Shown: piece by piece, positions 1 to 12,674 of the stretch
How the letters are laid out: every line of letters starts with the position of its first letter
Numbering within the stretch: the first letter of the stretch is position 1
From: Tremella fuciformis
Lineage: Eukaryota; Basidiomycota; Tremellomycetes; Tremellales; Tremellaceae
DNA length: 64,000 nt
Assembly: GCA_032768795.1 (NCBI GenBank)
Contig: CP136490.1
Location: forward strand, 6,262,001-6,326,000
Reading direction: 5' to 3'
Position numbers and translations under genes: made by a program
The notes under the pieces: model-generated
What the model was told of the DNA's origin: nothing
The model's database searches: none
Seen by the model: only the letters and a program-made list of their open reading frames with translations

Positions 1-1871
1 CTACATCCGGAACCTATGTGGCTATCACCCTAGGTTGTCCGTTAGTGAGTCACACAAGCTGAGAGCTCCTGGACTCGCGCTAATTTATGCAGCGCTGGAC
101 CTCACAAATCCTCTTCCCCCCAGCGTGGGAGCTTTGGCGCGCTGGACAGCCGAGCCTGTCAAAAACATATGGCTTCCTGCGTCCTCGTTCATCCCGAATG
201 CAAAAGGGTACCCTGTTCTCAGCAAAGCCTGCCAGGCGCTTATGAAGGGTTTGACCAAGGTGCGTGAATGCTGCCCATCGGAGTCCAGCTGATGGCTCAG
301 CATAGCCCAGCATTCATCCTTGATGGAACCAGCATGTCCCGGCATCCTGCCGGCGGCCCTTCGGCATATCTGCAATACGTACGGCATATCACAAACACTG
401 CGTCGACATCTACCTCTGGCATGCAGCTCGCCAATGGCGTCAGCGCCGCAGGAGATATTGGGTCCGGTTATGCGGACTTCCTGCAAGCCCCGCTACAACC
501 GCTCATGGACGATCTCGGAAGCGCGACGTACGATGTCTTCGAGCGTGACCCGGTCAAGTATCGTCAATATGAGGAGGCTGTATATCTGGCTCTGCTCGAC
601 TTATCACAAGATCAGACACAGCGCGTATTCCCGTGTCGAGCATGAGCAGTGCTGATGTGGAAGTGCTATCGCGGTTGTTGGCGCCGGCAGAGGTCCACTC
701 GTATCCTGCTGTCTACGGGCTCTCGGACGATCGGAACGGAAAGCCCGTGTGTACGCGATAGAGAAGAACGCAAACGCATTCGTCACGTGAGTTCGGGTTG
801 CTCACACCTTGTCTCTGATGAATAGACTTCAAGAGAGAAAGGCGCTCGAATGGCACGACGCGGTCGAGATATTCTTCGGAGATATGCGCTCTCTGAAGCT
901 GCCTGAACAGGTCGACCTGCTCGTATCAGAGCTCCTGGGATCCTTTGGGGACAATGAGCTTTGTCCCGAGTGTCTGGACGGGGCTGCGCGTTATCTCAAG
1001 CGTCAGTCGCGGACCGGGCGTGACGTGCGGGCTGACTCTTCAGCGAGCGGCTTTTCCATTCCCATGTCGTATACGGCCCATCTCGCTCCCATCTCATCGT
1101 CAAAGCTGCACTATGAAGTGACATTGCCGACTCGACCGCTCGGAGCCGCCGAGACCCCATACGTGGTCATGATGTCGCAAGTCAACATTCTTTCAGCAGA
1201 CGGACCAGGTCTCTCGGGACGATGTGGGGAACGCATCCAGCAGTGCTGGCAATTTGAGCATCCTCGGAAGGACTTGATCTTGGATGATGACGGTCAGTCA
1301 TCTTCCCCCAAAAACAAGGTCACAAAGCTGACCGACAGGAGTACCGTTGACCAACACGCACAACACCCGATCCGCGCACATGACCTTCCATATTCCGCAT
1401 GCCGGGCTTCTGCACGGGCTCGCTGGGTATTTTGAGGCTCACCTGTACGCCAACGTTGGCTTGTCGATCCATCCAGAAAACATGGACCGGGTCTCCCCAG
1501 ACATGTTCTCGTGGTTCCCGCTCTTCTTCCCGTTCAAAGAACCGCTATTCCTTCCATCGGGGGCAGAGCTCGACGTTGGCATATGGCGCCTGACAGACAA
1601 AGGCAGAGTATGGTACGAGTGGTGCGCAGAGGTTTTCCTGCCGACCGACGATGCGGTCGCTGCGACGGCCAATGGGATGGGTCGAAGTCCCAGTGGATCA
1701 GGCCAGCCTTCGGCCGGAGGAACCGGCGCCATAGCGAGTCCGTATGCCGATGCGCCGTTCAGCCCGATCTACCCAACGCACGGGAATCCCTACGCCAGCG
1801 GAGGTAGGATCAAGATCGGGCAGACAAGGCTTCACAACCCCGGAGGAGCGGCATCGTTCGTGGGGCTTTAG
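1..1871 (+). CDS. PRMT5: Protein arginine N-methyltransferase 5 (Skb1/Hsl7 family), 5' end missing
   Basis: Type II arginine methyltransferase that makes symmetric dimethylarginine on histones and Sm-type proteins. The N-terminus lies before the window. Visible parts in order: the end of the TIM barrel (KGYPVLSK), the linker with [16 protein letters not shown] and [11 protein letters not shown], the SAM-binding motif [10 protein letters not shown], the double-E region [20 protein letters not shown], and the beta-barrel ([14 protein letters not shown], then GYFEAHLY and [12 protein letters not shown]). I place six introns at about 45-92, 260-300, 633-663, 787-825, 1002-1043 and 1293-1338, all GT-AG and 31-48 nt; each joins conserved protein in frame. 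A short in-frame insert near 1212-1245 has no clear splice sites and may simply be coding. The motifs are diagnostic for PRMT5, so identity is secure although the start is absent. Confidence 0.95.
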
Positions 1872-2209
1872 GCGTAGAGGTGGATGTGCATAGTAAGATC
1901 GAAGTAACATCACGCAGAGGCCGAGGAGTATCAGACATCGTCATCATCGGAGGGGACACATGAACATAATGCATGAGAAGTCACAGAGGTGCGTATGTGG
2001 CTTCGGTGTGACTGGGTGATTCACCAGATTGTGCGTGAGAGATACAGGGCAAGTGTGGTCTTGCAATTACGAGGACTTCGGGGACTGACGATACGATAAT
2101 GTCAGAAAGGACCGGTCTTGGATCAGACATGAGCTTGTGGATGTGGATTAGCCGAGCTTGGGGAGGTCAATCAGACGAGCGTCAGTGTCTGAACATCAGC
2201 AGGGTTGAG
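1872..2209. other. Intergenic gap, tail-to-tail
   Basis: 338 bp between the stop codons of PRMT5 (plus) and the large disordered gene (minus). No coding, RNA or repeat signal was seen. Confidence 0.5.
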
Positions 2210-5200
2210 TCATGGCCAGCAGGTTGGGGCGGCAGGGAGCAACACTCGCCCTTGGTCCTGCTGTCTCCTCCTGCACCGTTCTTGCAGAAGCGCAAACGTG
2301 CGATTATACTCTTGTGAGAGTGCTCGGGAAGTCTGCCCAGTTCGAATTTCGGTGGCAGGCTCCCTCAACGGCACCAAAAACGGTTGGGCTTGAGATCCGT
2401 GCGTCGATTGGAAGGATGCGTGCGTGGCTACACCCGCCAAGGTAGTTTGAGCATTTGACATCGGCTTGAGCGGCTGAGAATCTTGGACACCTTGTGAAGT
2501 CTGGGTGAGGGGCTTGAACGGCGCGAATGCTTCGGCCGTCTTGTCATGACCTATCCCGCGAGTCCCGAGGCGCCACTTCTTCTGAGACTGCTGTTCAACA
2601 GCGAGACTTTCGGTCTTTGCTTGTGCGATCTGATGAGGATTGCCGGAGTCCATCTGACTGGCCGCATTCATCAGTGTCCTCTCGGGCTCCTCAGAAACGT
2701 CACCGATAGCTCGATGCATCGCATGTTGAGCCTGGCGATTCGCCCTGACACGCTCTTCTCGCTCTCGTAATCGCTTGCGCTTGCTGGACGTGCTGCCGGG
2801 CTCCTGGCGGCGAGCCGCACCGGCCGTCGCAAGGATCTCGCCCGTCACCCTGACTCGGTAATCCTCGATACCGCTCATGTTGATATACCGCGATCGGTCA
2901 GCTGGCGATTTGTTCCCTCCTGAAGGCACAATGGTGGCAGGTGGGCGATTCGACGCAGAGGTCATTGGACTTGGTATCGCATCAAAGTCGAGATACTGGC
3001 CGAACAGACGGGTCGTCTCCGACGGATCCGACCGCTTTTCGTGCGGTTGAGTCGTGGAATCGTCCGAGAGCTCCAGAGGAGCTTGTCGACGGCTGGACCT
3101 GGACTCCATCTCTTGGATTAGCGGTTCGGGCGCCATGGTCACCATCGGGTCTGCGCCCGGCTTCAACCCCGCATGAGATTGAGACAGAGACATCGAGAAT
3201 TCCGCGAGCTGCTGCAGAGCTTCTGCGGCATCCATCTCCGGCAGCTCAGGTATCGCAGGTGGCACAGGTGTCGCAGGTGTCGCAGGCCTTGCGGGCGTCT
3301 TCGCAAAATCTTGCTGCTCTGGCTGGCTGGTCATCAGGAGCGGCTGCGAGGCCTCTCTACGCTCCTTGCGCTTCTGCAAGTACCCCTGTTCATCAATGAC
3401 GAGCATTGGCGAATCGGCAGAAGGCTGAGTCGGCCGTAGGTCTACCATCTCCGTGAGGTCGATGTATGTCGCCTCGGTTGCCCCAGGTGGTACCTTGCGC
3501 TTGTCTCTGCGGTCTTTGTACCCTATTCGCGGGGGACCCAGGATCTCATTCGGCGACGCTGGGTGGGGTTGAAACCCCGTTACTTCCTGAGCAGCTGTCG
3601 TCTGCTCTTGAGGTCGATAGGCTGCAATAGTGGAAGTACGAGCTGCATGAACGGGAGGCGGATCGGCTCTGGTGAAAGGCAATTGGCGAGGCGCCGGAGG
3701 TAAGGTGGCAACACCTCTATTCGGTGGGTGGTTGGGTTTCGCAGGGGAAGGCGCGAATTGCTCAACGTTCTCAACAAGCTCGTCGTCACCCCAGAGCCGA
3801 GAGACAGGATGGGACCGCTTCTTGCTGGTAGTACGTTTCCTGAGCGCTGCGAGCTCCTGATTGCGTTGTTCAGTGAGTCCGGCGCGTATCAGCTTCTGGG
3901 CGTTGCTGACATCCCGGCCGGGCTGAGAAGGGTGATACATCTTCTTGACCTCCTCGAACGGGATACGCTCGATGGTCCGACCAACAGACAATGGCACGGC
4001 GCGGGAGCTCGACTGATTTTTGCGAGTCCGGCGCGGGGGCGGAATGACAACACGACCCTTGCGCCAGGGCACCTTGTTCAACACCTCGAGGTATTTGTCG
4101 AGACTGGGATCGGCTGACTTCCGGATAGAAGGAAAGAGCTCACTCATCTCCATCCCCCGTCACGTTTTCCTGCATACGAAGAGCAGGCACTTCCACTCTG
4201 TTCACGTCCAGTCGCTGAAGCCGATCATATCGCTTCGGCTTACGAGCGCCCAGCGGTCGGGACGACTGAAGAATCTCCATGAGTTCTTCTGATTCCGCAT
4301 CACTTTCATTGCGATTATCCTGCTGAATGGTGAATAGCTGCGTGATAGGCTGATACTCGTCTGGTACAGGATGCTCGGCAAGATCGTGACTCGGTCTCTT
4401 TGCGGTTTTTCGGACTTTTGCCTGTCTAGGACGTGCGTGCTTCTTGGGCTTAATAGGAGTTCGATCTTCCAATTCGCTTTCGCCTTCACTTTCATAGCGA
4501 CGCGGAGGGTCATCTTCAGGCCACGATGCAGTCGGATCGGCCGCTGCTGACTCGTCGACGGTCTCTGCCGCAAGTCGTGCCCGAGACCGGGTGGTTCGAG
4601 GTGGTTGAGGATTGCATACCGTCTGAGAGAACACCGGCTCAAGAGGCGCATCGTCGGAACGGCGTTGTTGGCGCACGTACGGTTGTTTCTTGGAATAGGT
4701 TCTAGTCTTCTTGGGCTTCTTGGGCTGGGGGCTTCGCCGTCCAGGAATGAGAGGGGGCCGCATATCGCTCGACCGCTCAGAAACGTGTGGATCCCCAAAG
4801 AGAGCCAACCCAAACTTGGAGGAGGTGGATGGATCGTCCGGAGTGTCCGGCCGGGCACGCCTGACTCGCGGTGGCGGCAGAGGCGGTAACGACGGCGGGC
4901 TATTCAGCTGAGTCGGGGCGTCATAGGGATACATCGAGGCGGGGCTTAACAAACTGTCCGGCGGTCGATCACTTGGTGGACTCCAGCTCTGCTCGCTGGC
5001 GCACGGAATAGGCTGGAGGACTTGACAATCTTGAAGCCCTTGAAGACTTGAAAGCGGATTTGAGCGTGCTCCTCCCTTCTTTGGACAGGGGCGGAGCTCG
5101 GCGAGTGAGGAGTCAAGTTCCGTGTCTCCATCGTGATAGCCTTCATGCAACACACTGCCCTCGTCGAAGAACCCGTAGTCAGCGGGTGAGCCCTCATCAA

Positions 5201-6289
5201 AGTCATCTGCGTCTAGGTCAGCTCCGACTTGCGATGCGGAGAGGACATCGTTCTCAGGGAACATCATCGGTTCGTAAGCTTGCTGCGCATTTTCGAGGTC
5301 GGACTGCGAATCAAGGGAAGATCCGCTGTTCGGACAGAGGATAGGGTCCTCGCCAGCAATCGCCTCTTGATCGTGCTGCTCTCCGATTTCTTGATATAAC
5401 AGCTCGTATTCTTCAATCTCGGAAGGGACACCATTTCCGTTGTGACGCTCGTCGTGTTCCGACGCTTCTAGCTGCATGGCAAGGACTTGACTGACCGGAG
5501 GCGTTGCAGGGGCGGGTGGGGCCTTCCACGACAAGCCGTGTTCGTCCCACTCGCCGTCTTCTGGACCTTGCAGGGCTAGAGGCGGACACGGCGAAGGGTT
5601 TCTCGGTTTTCTCGCGTTGCCTTTCTTGCCAGTCTTTTTGGTCTTGCCAGCCTTGCCTCTGCTTTGCTTGGCGGTGACCTTTGGTTTCGCCGGCTCTGTG
5701 ACTGTGGTCCGTCGACTTTGGCGACCACCAGGCTTGTCAGTGGTTTGACTGACCTCCTGAGGTCGAGGCGGAGCGTCAGCCGGGTGAGCTTGTTTCGCGA
5801 GGGGGACTTGGGGCGGCTTGCACGACCGGGCGGCTCGCGGGGCAGGAGAGGGCGGAGCGGGTGGAGTGCCGGATGTCGGCTGCTGGACCGCTGGAACCGC
5901 GTTTTGAGGTGCATCTTGCCAGGAAGAGAGAGTAGCTCGCCTAAAGTCATTGACGGGCCGAGCTATGGTGTCACGCCCTCGCGCCCGCGCGGCAGACTTG
6001 CTGGGCGTGTTCTGCGTGACCGTAACGGGCGCGCTCTTGAACGGCTTCTTGGGCACGCCGACGGGGAAGTGGTCCGTCACACGCGGGGCGGGGGTAGAGA
6101 CGGGCGACGTGCGAGGAGCCGTTGGGCGTTCGAACCACCTGCGACTGCGCGGCCTTGATTTGCGCACCTCGTCACTCAGCCCGGCTGCGAGAGCGAACTC
6201 ACGGGTATGCGAGGGGACGGCTGAGAGAGTTGAGAGGTGGCGCCTGAGTAGAGCATCTGTGTGTTGAGTAAGAAGGGCGCGTCAGTCAT
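2210..6289 (-). CDS. Very large, low-complexity, probably nuclear protein of unknown function (about 1,340 aa)
   Basis: I join three exons. Exon 1 starts at ATG 6289 (MTDAPFLLNTQMLYSGATSQ) and is followed by a 35-nt intron leading into the frame that opens near 6168. A 58-nt intron at about 4148-4205 (donor GTGAAC, branch GTGAC) then brings the 675-codon frame in phase with the 647-codon frame ending at 2210. Without that splice the two long frames overlap by 14 bp, which otherwise looks like a frameshift. The protein is rich in Pro, Ser, Arg and Glu, with many basic clusters (KPKKTRTYSKK, KRKRLREREERVRANRQ) that suggest nuclear localisation, and long acidic tracts. The best-ordered segment is around the exon 2/3 joint (LDKYLEVLNKVPWRKGRVV, then RTIERIPFEEVKKMY). 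I recognise no domain. It is divergent from NEDD8 with a 287-bp shared promoter. Confidence 0.7.
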
Positions 6290-6576
6290 GCTGGAATTAT
6301 CTTAGAGGGTATGTGTCGCGCATGTGAGGAGAAGTATCGCAGAGAGGTAAGGTATGGGTGGCAAAGAAAGACAAAAGCAAGGGAAAGAAAGGCATGGCTC
6401 TGGACGACCTCCACCGGGGCTGATCACATCTACGGTAGTCTCGATGTGCATGGACATTGCTCATTCGCCTCTCTGCTCATCTACAACCCGTGCTCCTGTG
6501 GACTCAGCAGCTCTCGAGACACGAGACCCTCTCCTTTGCACGACCCGACGATAGCCCAGAGGACCGTTTCGGCAAG

Positions 6577-7059
6577 ATGATGATCAAAGTGAAAGTTGGT
6601 GCTATCGACTTTCTTATGAATGTGCCGCTAACAATCAGACGCTGACGGGGAAGGAGGTGAGCGATGCTACATAGCCTATGTGGTAGCTCACGCTGACGTC
6701 TTTCAGGTAGATATAGACGTGCAGCCCGAATGGACGGTCAGTCCCAGTCTCATCTCTCATCAGCCTTGGCGTTGAAAGTGGCCCCTTGCCACTCCCACCA
6801 ACACCACCACATACTGGTGCTGACCGCCCAGATTGCAAAGGTCAAAGAGCGCGTAGAGGAGAAGGCCGGTATCCCGCCCGTACAACAACGGCTCATCTAT
6901 GGTGGCAAAGCAATGTGCGTCCGTCTCGGCATGACATGACGAGGCCAAAGCGCGGACGGGCTGACGGGCAGGGTGGACGAGAAGACGATTGCCGACTACA
7001 AGATTCCCGCGGGCGCAGCTATCCATCTTGTCCTTGCTCTTCGTGGCGGCCGGCGATGA
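6577..7059 (+). CDS. NEDD8: NEDD8 ubiquitin-like modifier (Rub1)
   Basis: Ubiquitin-like protein conjugated to cullins to activate SCF-type E3 ligases. The gene is split into five tiny exons (6577-6594, 6639-6656, 6707-6736, 6832-6914, 6972-7059; 18, 18, 30, 83 and 88 nt), which sum to a 78-residue protein. Diagnostic stretches are [24 protein letters not shown] and the end HLVLALRGG. Alanine four residues before the terminal GG region (LVLALRGG rather than ubiquitin's LVLRLRGG) is the NEDD8 hallmark read by its E1. The precursor ends GG-Arg-Arg, so a two-residue tail must be removed. The start has two consecutive ATGs; the second gives the canonical MIKVKTLTGKE. All four introns are GT-AG. 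Strong call because the whole protein is conserved. Confidence 0.93.
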
Positions 7060-7426
7060 GATGAGGCCCAGCTCTGCCTCCTGAGAGGCCCGGAGGCGTG
7101 TAGCCGAGAGGGGAGGAGGGAACATCATCGGTCCGATTCTGGGCCCGCTGGGCGGTAGACCGCACAGCACACCGCATGCATATCCATCTTCGCGTTGGCA
7201 TGGTCCATCAGCACATGCCGCTACTCGTCGGTCTTGCTTCTCGTCATACTCACCTCGTCGTGCTTGAGATGTCGGGGTCGGGGGGAACCGGCATTGAGCA
7301 GATAAGCGAGACATGACGAGTCAAAACCACAAATTTCCTCTTGTCTCCTCATCCTTCCTCCTTCTACTGTCCCCATGACCCGCTACACCTCATGATCCCA
7401 TTTCGAGGCGTAGAATTAGGTCTCCG
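7060..7426. promoter_or_regulatory. Intergenic region between NEDD8 and N-acetylglutamate synthase
   Basis: 367 bp holding the NEDD8 3' region and the presumed NAGS promoter. I found no intact Gcn4-type TGASTCA site, TATA box or RNA gene. Confidence 0.4.
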
Positions 7427-9444
7427 ATGAGTCTTCTACGCGGCCAAGGGGCGCGCGAGCTGCGGGAAGCCTTGCTTCTACCTCGGGCTATCTCAGCTTT
7501 GACCCCGGCCCACCCGCCTTTCCGAAATGCAGCGAGGTCTTACTATACGGCGCCGACCAGCTCGACGAGCTCGACAGGGACAGAGGAGGCAGTAGACAGC
7601 GACACGGTGAGATTTATACTGGAATGCCTGCTTTGCAGCAATGCTGATGTGCTCAGGACTTCATCCTCTCCATCCTACAGGCCTCGCCATCAGTGCGCGA
7701 CTCGCGCTCGTACTTGTCCTCATTCGCACCTCCACCCACCACAGTCCCCTCTCCTATCAAAGCCGAAACGCCCACAGAGGCCGCCAAGCCCAATGCGATC
7801 CTCTCGAGCATTCTCAACCCGACAATGCGCCGACCGGCACTAGTGAAGATCCAAGGCCCATTCACCGACGCCCAGCTCAACTCGGTAGCCAAAGGCATGG
7901 CCCGACTGCAGAAGCTCGGCCTCGTTCCGGTCATCGTGGTGGACAGAGACGACATTCCCCAGGGAGAACCATATGACCGCGACGCCGCTCAGAGACAACG
8001 GCAGCTGGTCATGCGGGACGTGGAGCGAGTGGTGTATTACCTCGGGAGGCACCGTGCGGCCGCACGGCCTGTTCTGGCTACCGTCGCGCGTCTCGGGGAC
8101 GACGGCGTGTATGTGGAGGAGGAGGGGCTGGACCATATCCGGCGCGCGGTGGAGGAGGGCGAGATACCCGTGCTGCTCCCTGTGGCGCTGGATGGGGGCT
8201 GCCGCAGCCGGAGGGTCAATAGCAACTACGTGCTGACGGCGCTGGCAGAGGCCATGGTACGGCCCCAAGCGCCCAGCCCCAGTCAGGTTCCTCCATCGTC
8301 AGCAGAAGACAGCTCTGCTGCTGTTACCCGCCGCCCTATCGACCTTACACCAATGCGGCTGCTTGTCATCAACCGCGAAGGAGGGATTCCGTCATACGCT
8401 CGGTCGGGTCTGCCGCACCTGTCCATCAACCTCGAGGCAGAGTACGACCACATAACATCCACCTTCCTGCCCACATGGCGCTCCACTCACCCCACCGCTC
8501 TGGCAAACCTGTCCCTCGCAGATCAATGCCTGCGCCTCATGCCAAAAGAGGCATCGGCGCTGATCGTCTCGCACCGATCACCAGCAGCGCTCATCGCCAA
8601 CCTCATCACGAACAAACCTGCACACTCTGCATCTCTCCCGCACGCGCTGCTCGAATCAGGCGGGCGCCTAACGAGGGATACACCTACGCTCATCCGCAAG
8701 GGTCTGCCCGTGCGGGTTATTCGCGATCTGGCGCAGGTCGACCGCGCCAAATTGACCAACCTGCTCGAGACGAGCTTCCGGCGGACATTGAACGGGGACA
8801 AGTTTTGGCCGAGGATGGCGAGGGATATGGACTTTTGCATCGTCGTGGGCGACTATGCCGGCGCGGCGATCGTGACCAATGAGCCGGCGGTCGGAGCTGG
8901 AGACAAAGGCAGCCGCGGCGGAATGCTCAGAGGGGAAAAGATCTGTTATCTGGACAAATTCGCAGTTCACCCATCACACCAAGGAGACGGCACGGTCGAT
9001 TTCCTCTGGGTATCACTGCGAGACGAGACCTACGGTCTCGGTCTGCCCGACTCTGCCAACCCGTCCGTCGGCTCCCTCCGAGCGCAGCCCCAAGTCCCGG
9101 CTGCTACTACCAAGCCCGCTTCGCAGTTGAGGGGAAGGGATCTCGTGTGGCGGAGCAGGAGCGACAACCCCGTCAACCGATGGTACTTTGAGCGATCGAG
9201 CGGGTTCACGACGAGCAAAGACGGGAGGTGGAAGGTGTTCTGGTGCGACGCGGAAGAGCGCGTCGACCCCGCTTTGCGCGCCCTGCTGGCCGAGCAGTCC
9301 CCTGAGGCCACTGAGCATTGGCATGCGAGGGACGAGCGGGATTTCGGGGGTGGCAGGTTGGTGCGGATCGTGGAGGATGACGAGCGGGGCCGCGTGGGGC
9401 GGTGGGAGCCTGTCGTGGGCGCTATTGAGAGTGTCTGGGTGTAG
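7427..9444 (+). CDS. ARG2: Mitochondrial amino-acid N-acetyltransferase (N-acetylglutamate synthase)
   Basis: First step of ornithine/arginine synthesis: acetyl-CoA plus glutamate gives N-acetylglutamate in the mitochondrion. Two exons (7427-7606 and 7657-9444) separated by a 50-nt GT-AG intron give about 655 residues. The N-terminus ([20 protein letters not shown]) is basic, amphipathic and free of acidic runs in its start, as expected of a mitochondrial presequence. The fungal NAGS signature [21 protein letters not shown] follows directly across the splice. The middle is the degenerate amino-acid-kinase domain, and the C-terminal part is the GNAT domain with [38 protein letters not shown] and KVFWCD. 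Length and order fit fungal Arg2. The next gene, the siderophore transporter, is convergent. Confidence 0.93.
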
Positions 9445-9773
9445 ACGAGCAGAACCGAGCTCGAGCATTGTAGAGAGCTAGCAGCATTGTCACGAGTTAG
9501 CAATCAAGGAAAGCGAGATCAAAAGCCAATCATTCCAAGAAAGCAGGCACTATCACCAGGAATAGTAAACGGTCATCAGGTGCAACAGTCATTTGTACGG
9601 GTTTGTTGGCTGGTTTCGATGATTATATGGACTCCCCCCTCTCCCCTCCTATGTCTAGCACCCCTCCCTTCCCTCCTGTCTCGATCTCTTCCAGTGTCGA
9701 GTTGGCCGGTTGAATGTGACGTTGACGTTGTATGCGTGCGATTGACCGTGTGGGTTGATCTCTATGTTGATGC
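9445..9773. other. Intergenic gap, tail-to-tail
   Basis: 329 bp between two convergent stop codons. It contains short pyrimidine-rich tracts (about 9630-9690) but no gene or repeat that I can support. Confidence 0.4.
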
Positions 9774-11899
9774 TTAGAGACGGTTGACAACCGCCTCGCC
9801 GCCGTGGGTGGTGGGCACGACCTCTGCGTCCACCTCGCCGGTGGGCCTGCCAGACAAGTCCCGGCCGTCCACAGCGTTCTGGGCGCGGGTAAGACGGATG
9901 TTCCTGATGAACAACATGCACCAGATCGGCGGGAAGATGGCGACGATGAGAGCGCCGAGCACCAATCGGTGCATGACGTTCTGGTACGCCTTGATGGCAC
10001 CGAGACGGATGGGGTCGTCCGAGGCGTACAGGGCAATGTCGGTGATGGAGCCGAAGAGCTCGGTGAGGAGCGTCTGGTTGGTGGTGGGCACGTACTTGGC
10101 CAGCTGGCCAGGCATGTAGGTGGTCCAGATACCAGTGGCGACGGCGGATCCGACCGAGTTGCCGACCTCGGTGATGAGCAACACCATGGCGGTGACAGTG
10201 GCAACGTCGACGTGGGCAACGGCGGCCTGAGCAGCGACCTGGATGGCGGTCGCGGCGAAACCGCCGCCTAGACCCTGGAGCACCTGGCACATGACGAGCG
10301 AGGCAGTGTTACCGTTCGGCCCGCGAGCGTGGAGCATAAGACCCACACCGAGCAGGCGGATGAGGAGGCCGGTGAGGAGCAGGTACTTGAACCGCTGGGT
10401 GGCGTACATGATGGCACCGCCGGCAATACCGAAGATGGTGAGTGCGAGCGACTGAGTCGAGGAGAAGTAGGTGAGGTCGCGGTAGGACCAGTTCTGGGTG
10501 ACGTAGACGTACGAGTACAGGTATGTGTACTGGAGGTAGAATGACACAAAGTCGAAGAAGCCGATCAAGCAGGCGCCGAGGATCGGGCCGCGGCGAAGCC
10601 AGCGCATGGGCAGCACAGGCTTGGAGGGGAACTTCCACTCGTACAGAACGAAGATGGGGAAGAGCACGGCACCAATGGTGATCATGGCGATCTGGGCATC
10701 AGTCTAGACAAACAGGGAGAGTGGTGGCGACGACTCACCATGCTAGGGGTGTGCCATTTGCGGGAAGCGTAGGGCGCGAGACCAAGCGGGAGAAGGATCA
10801 GAGCAAGAGAAGCAGCGACGAGGATGAGACCAGCGAGGTCCATGTCGAGGACGCTGGTCCAGATGGTCTGTTTCCAGTTCCTGCTCGTCAGCAAGCTGCT
10901 TTCTGGAACCGATATCTGGGACAAACTTCTTCTGGAGAGTACCCTCGGCGCGCATGATCTGCCTGGCACGGTGCTGAGCCCACATGAGGGCGCAGATGAT
11001 TGGAGCGAGGGAGACGGGCACGAGGATGGCGAACATGCCGTAGCCCCATCGCCAGTTGGGCAGGACACCCTCGGCAATCTCGGCAGAGACAAAGTTGTTG
11101 ATGATGAACGGGGCGCTGACGAGACCCGAGACGAGACCACGCCATCGGAGGGAGGTCATGTCGGCGATGATGATCTGCTGGAGCATCTGCAGACCGGTGT
11201 AGCCAAAGGACTAATCGTGAGCAGATGGCGCGCACGGAGCGAGGCGGAATACTCACGTAGAGGATCTCTCCGCCAGCAATCTGGTTGATGTTGTTGGCGG
11301 TGGCAATGACGATATAGCCGACCACGTAGAAGATGGTGACGATGATGAAGGTTTCACCACGACCGATGCTTCTCATCAATTTTTGGTCAAGCACACAGGG
11401 TGGCGACTTACACATCGGCCAGCTTGGCCATGAGGGGCTTACCGACGGCGATGATGATGGCCTGGGCGGTGGAGATGGTACCGGTCAGCGAGTGCTTGAG
11501 CACGCTCGAGGTGCTGATCAGGGGTCAGCCACAACCTTAATTGGCTGGTGGGCAAACATACGCGTAGGAGAGGTACTGCCAGGTCGTGACACCGTCCAGC
11601 GAGTAGATGTACGAGGAGAGAGCGATACCGATGAAGAAGAACCATCTTCCCCTGAGACCCCTGTGGAGTGAGCTTGGGTGCGCGTCTGGTGATAGGTAGA
11701 CCGACCAGACGCTCTGGGCGACCTCGACGCGCTTGACACCAGGAAGGAATTCAACCGACGAGGTCTCGCTCTCGTCGTAGGTGGAGCCGCCGTCGAACCT
11801 GTGTTTGTGGCCATCTTCGGGGTCGCCTTCGTAGACCTTCTTGTGCACGGCGGGGCCGTTCTGTCCGTCTTCGGACATTGTATTATAATTGGTGGCCAT
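9774..11899 (-). CDS. MFS siderophore-iron transporter (Sit1/MirB/Arn type)
   Basis: Plasma-membrane or endosomal 14-TM major-facilitator that imports ferric siderophores. ATG at 11899 (MATNYNTMSEDGQ); a longer frame exists but starts with TTG. About seven exons joined by 40-60-nt introns. Family marks: YSLDGVTTWQYLSYA in TM1, ISTAQAIIIAVGKPLMAKLADV, IVIATANNINQIAGGEILY, GYTGLQMLQQIIIADMTSLRWRG (the SIT family loop), NWRWGYGMFAILVP, then a C-terminal half with FDFVSFYLQYTYLYSYVYV and QVLQGLGGGFAATAIQVAAQ. A hydrophilic 60-residue N-terminal tail precedes TM1. The upstream region carries two perfect ATCWGATAA motifs, arguing for iron-responsive GATA-factor control (inference). Substrate specificity cannot be read from sequence. 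Confidence 0.9.
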
Positions 11900-12345
11900 A
11901 TCGATGGCGCTTGAAGCTCCGGAGAACAAGATGGGTGTCGAGGGGCCTGCTTCTGGGTGATGATGGTAGTGTTGGTGGCGGTGTTCTAATGACGAGTGCG
12001 TGGATGAAGAGAGAAAAGCTTGTGTTTCCGAGGGGGACGGCGTCTTGTCTAAATCTCTATCTGATATCGGTGACGCAAAGAGGATGTCGACGATACTATT
12101 GCTGCTACTACGTCCAAACTGACGTAGAGGAGCAAGAGATGACGTCGAAAGATGGTCGACCGAAAGAGAGAGAGAGTGGGGGAGATGGGATGTTCGGGTG
12201 GAGCTTGTGCTCTAGATATTTTAGATCGATGAAGTGCGGGGATGCTAAAAAGTTTGCGTCGGGATGGGTCACGGAGGCAGAACAGAGGCAAGAGAGGAAA
12301 GCAAGCGGGAAGAGACGGAAGAGGAGGAGAGAGAAGAGATTCCTA

Positions 12346-12354
12346 ATCTGATAA
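12346..12354 (+). promoter_or_regulatory. ATCWGATAA iron-GATA motif, copy 1
   Basis: ATCTGATAA, an exact match to the consensus bound by SreA/Urbs1/Cir1-type fungal iron regulators, about 450 bp upstream of the transporter ATG. Binding is inferred, not shown. Confidence 0.5.
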
Positions 12355-12674
12355 AATTCCTCGAAGGCCGGAGGACGAGGGACCAGTGGCACGATGAGGG
12401 GGTCCTTTGAGGGTCAGGCCGGGCAACGAGAGGCGGCAGAGGGGATAGCCAAGAGCGGCAAGCGGCAAGCGAGGTGGTGATGCTGGCTGTTGTAAGTGAT
12501 GGATTGCGAGTGAAAGACGAGAGAAAGAGTCTGGAGTCCAAAAAGTTGGGAGGTGGAGCGCGTAACCTGGGTCGAGCTGCTGTTGAACCCTGAGTGTGTG
12601 TAGGTCTGACGCCAAGCCACGGGGCCTGGCCCTTTGACTTGCCACTTTCGACCGAAAAGAAAGGGTCCACACAC

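Noticed and set aside
4140..4153. Apparent frameshift between two long minus-strand frames
   Set aside because: A 58-nt intron with proper donor, branch and acceptor joins them in phase, so no frameshift is needed.
6760..7314. 184-codon minus-strand frame over NEDD8
   Set aside because: It is antisense to conserved NEDD8 exons and has no motif.
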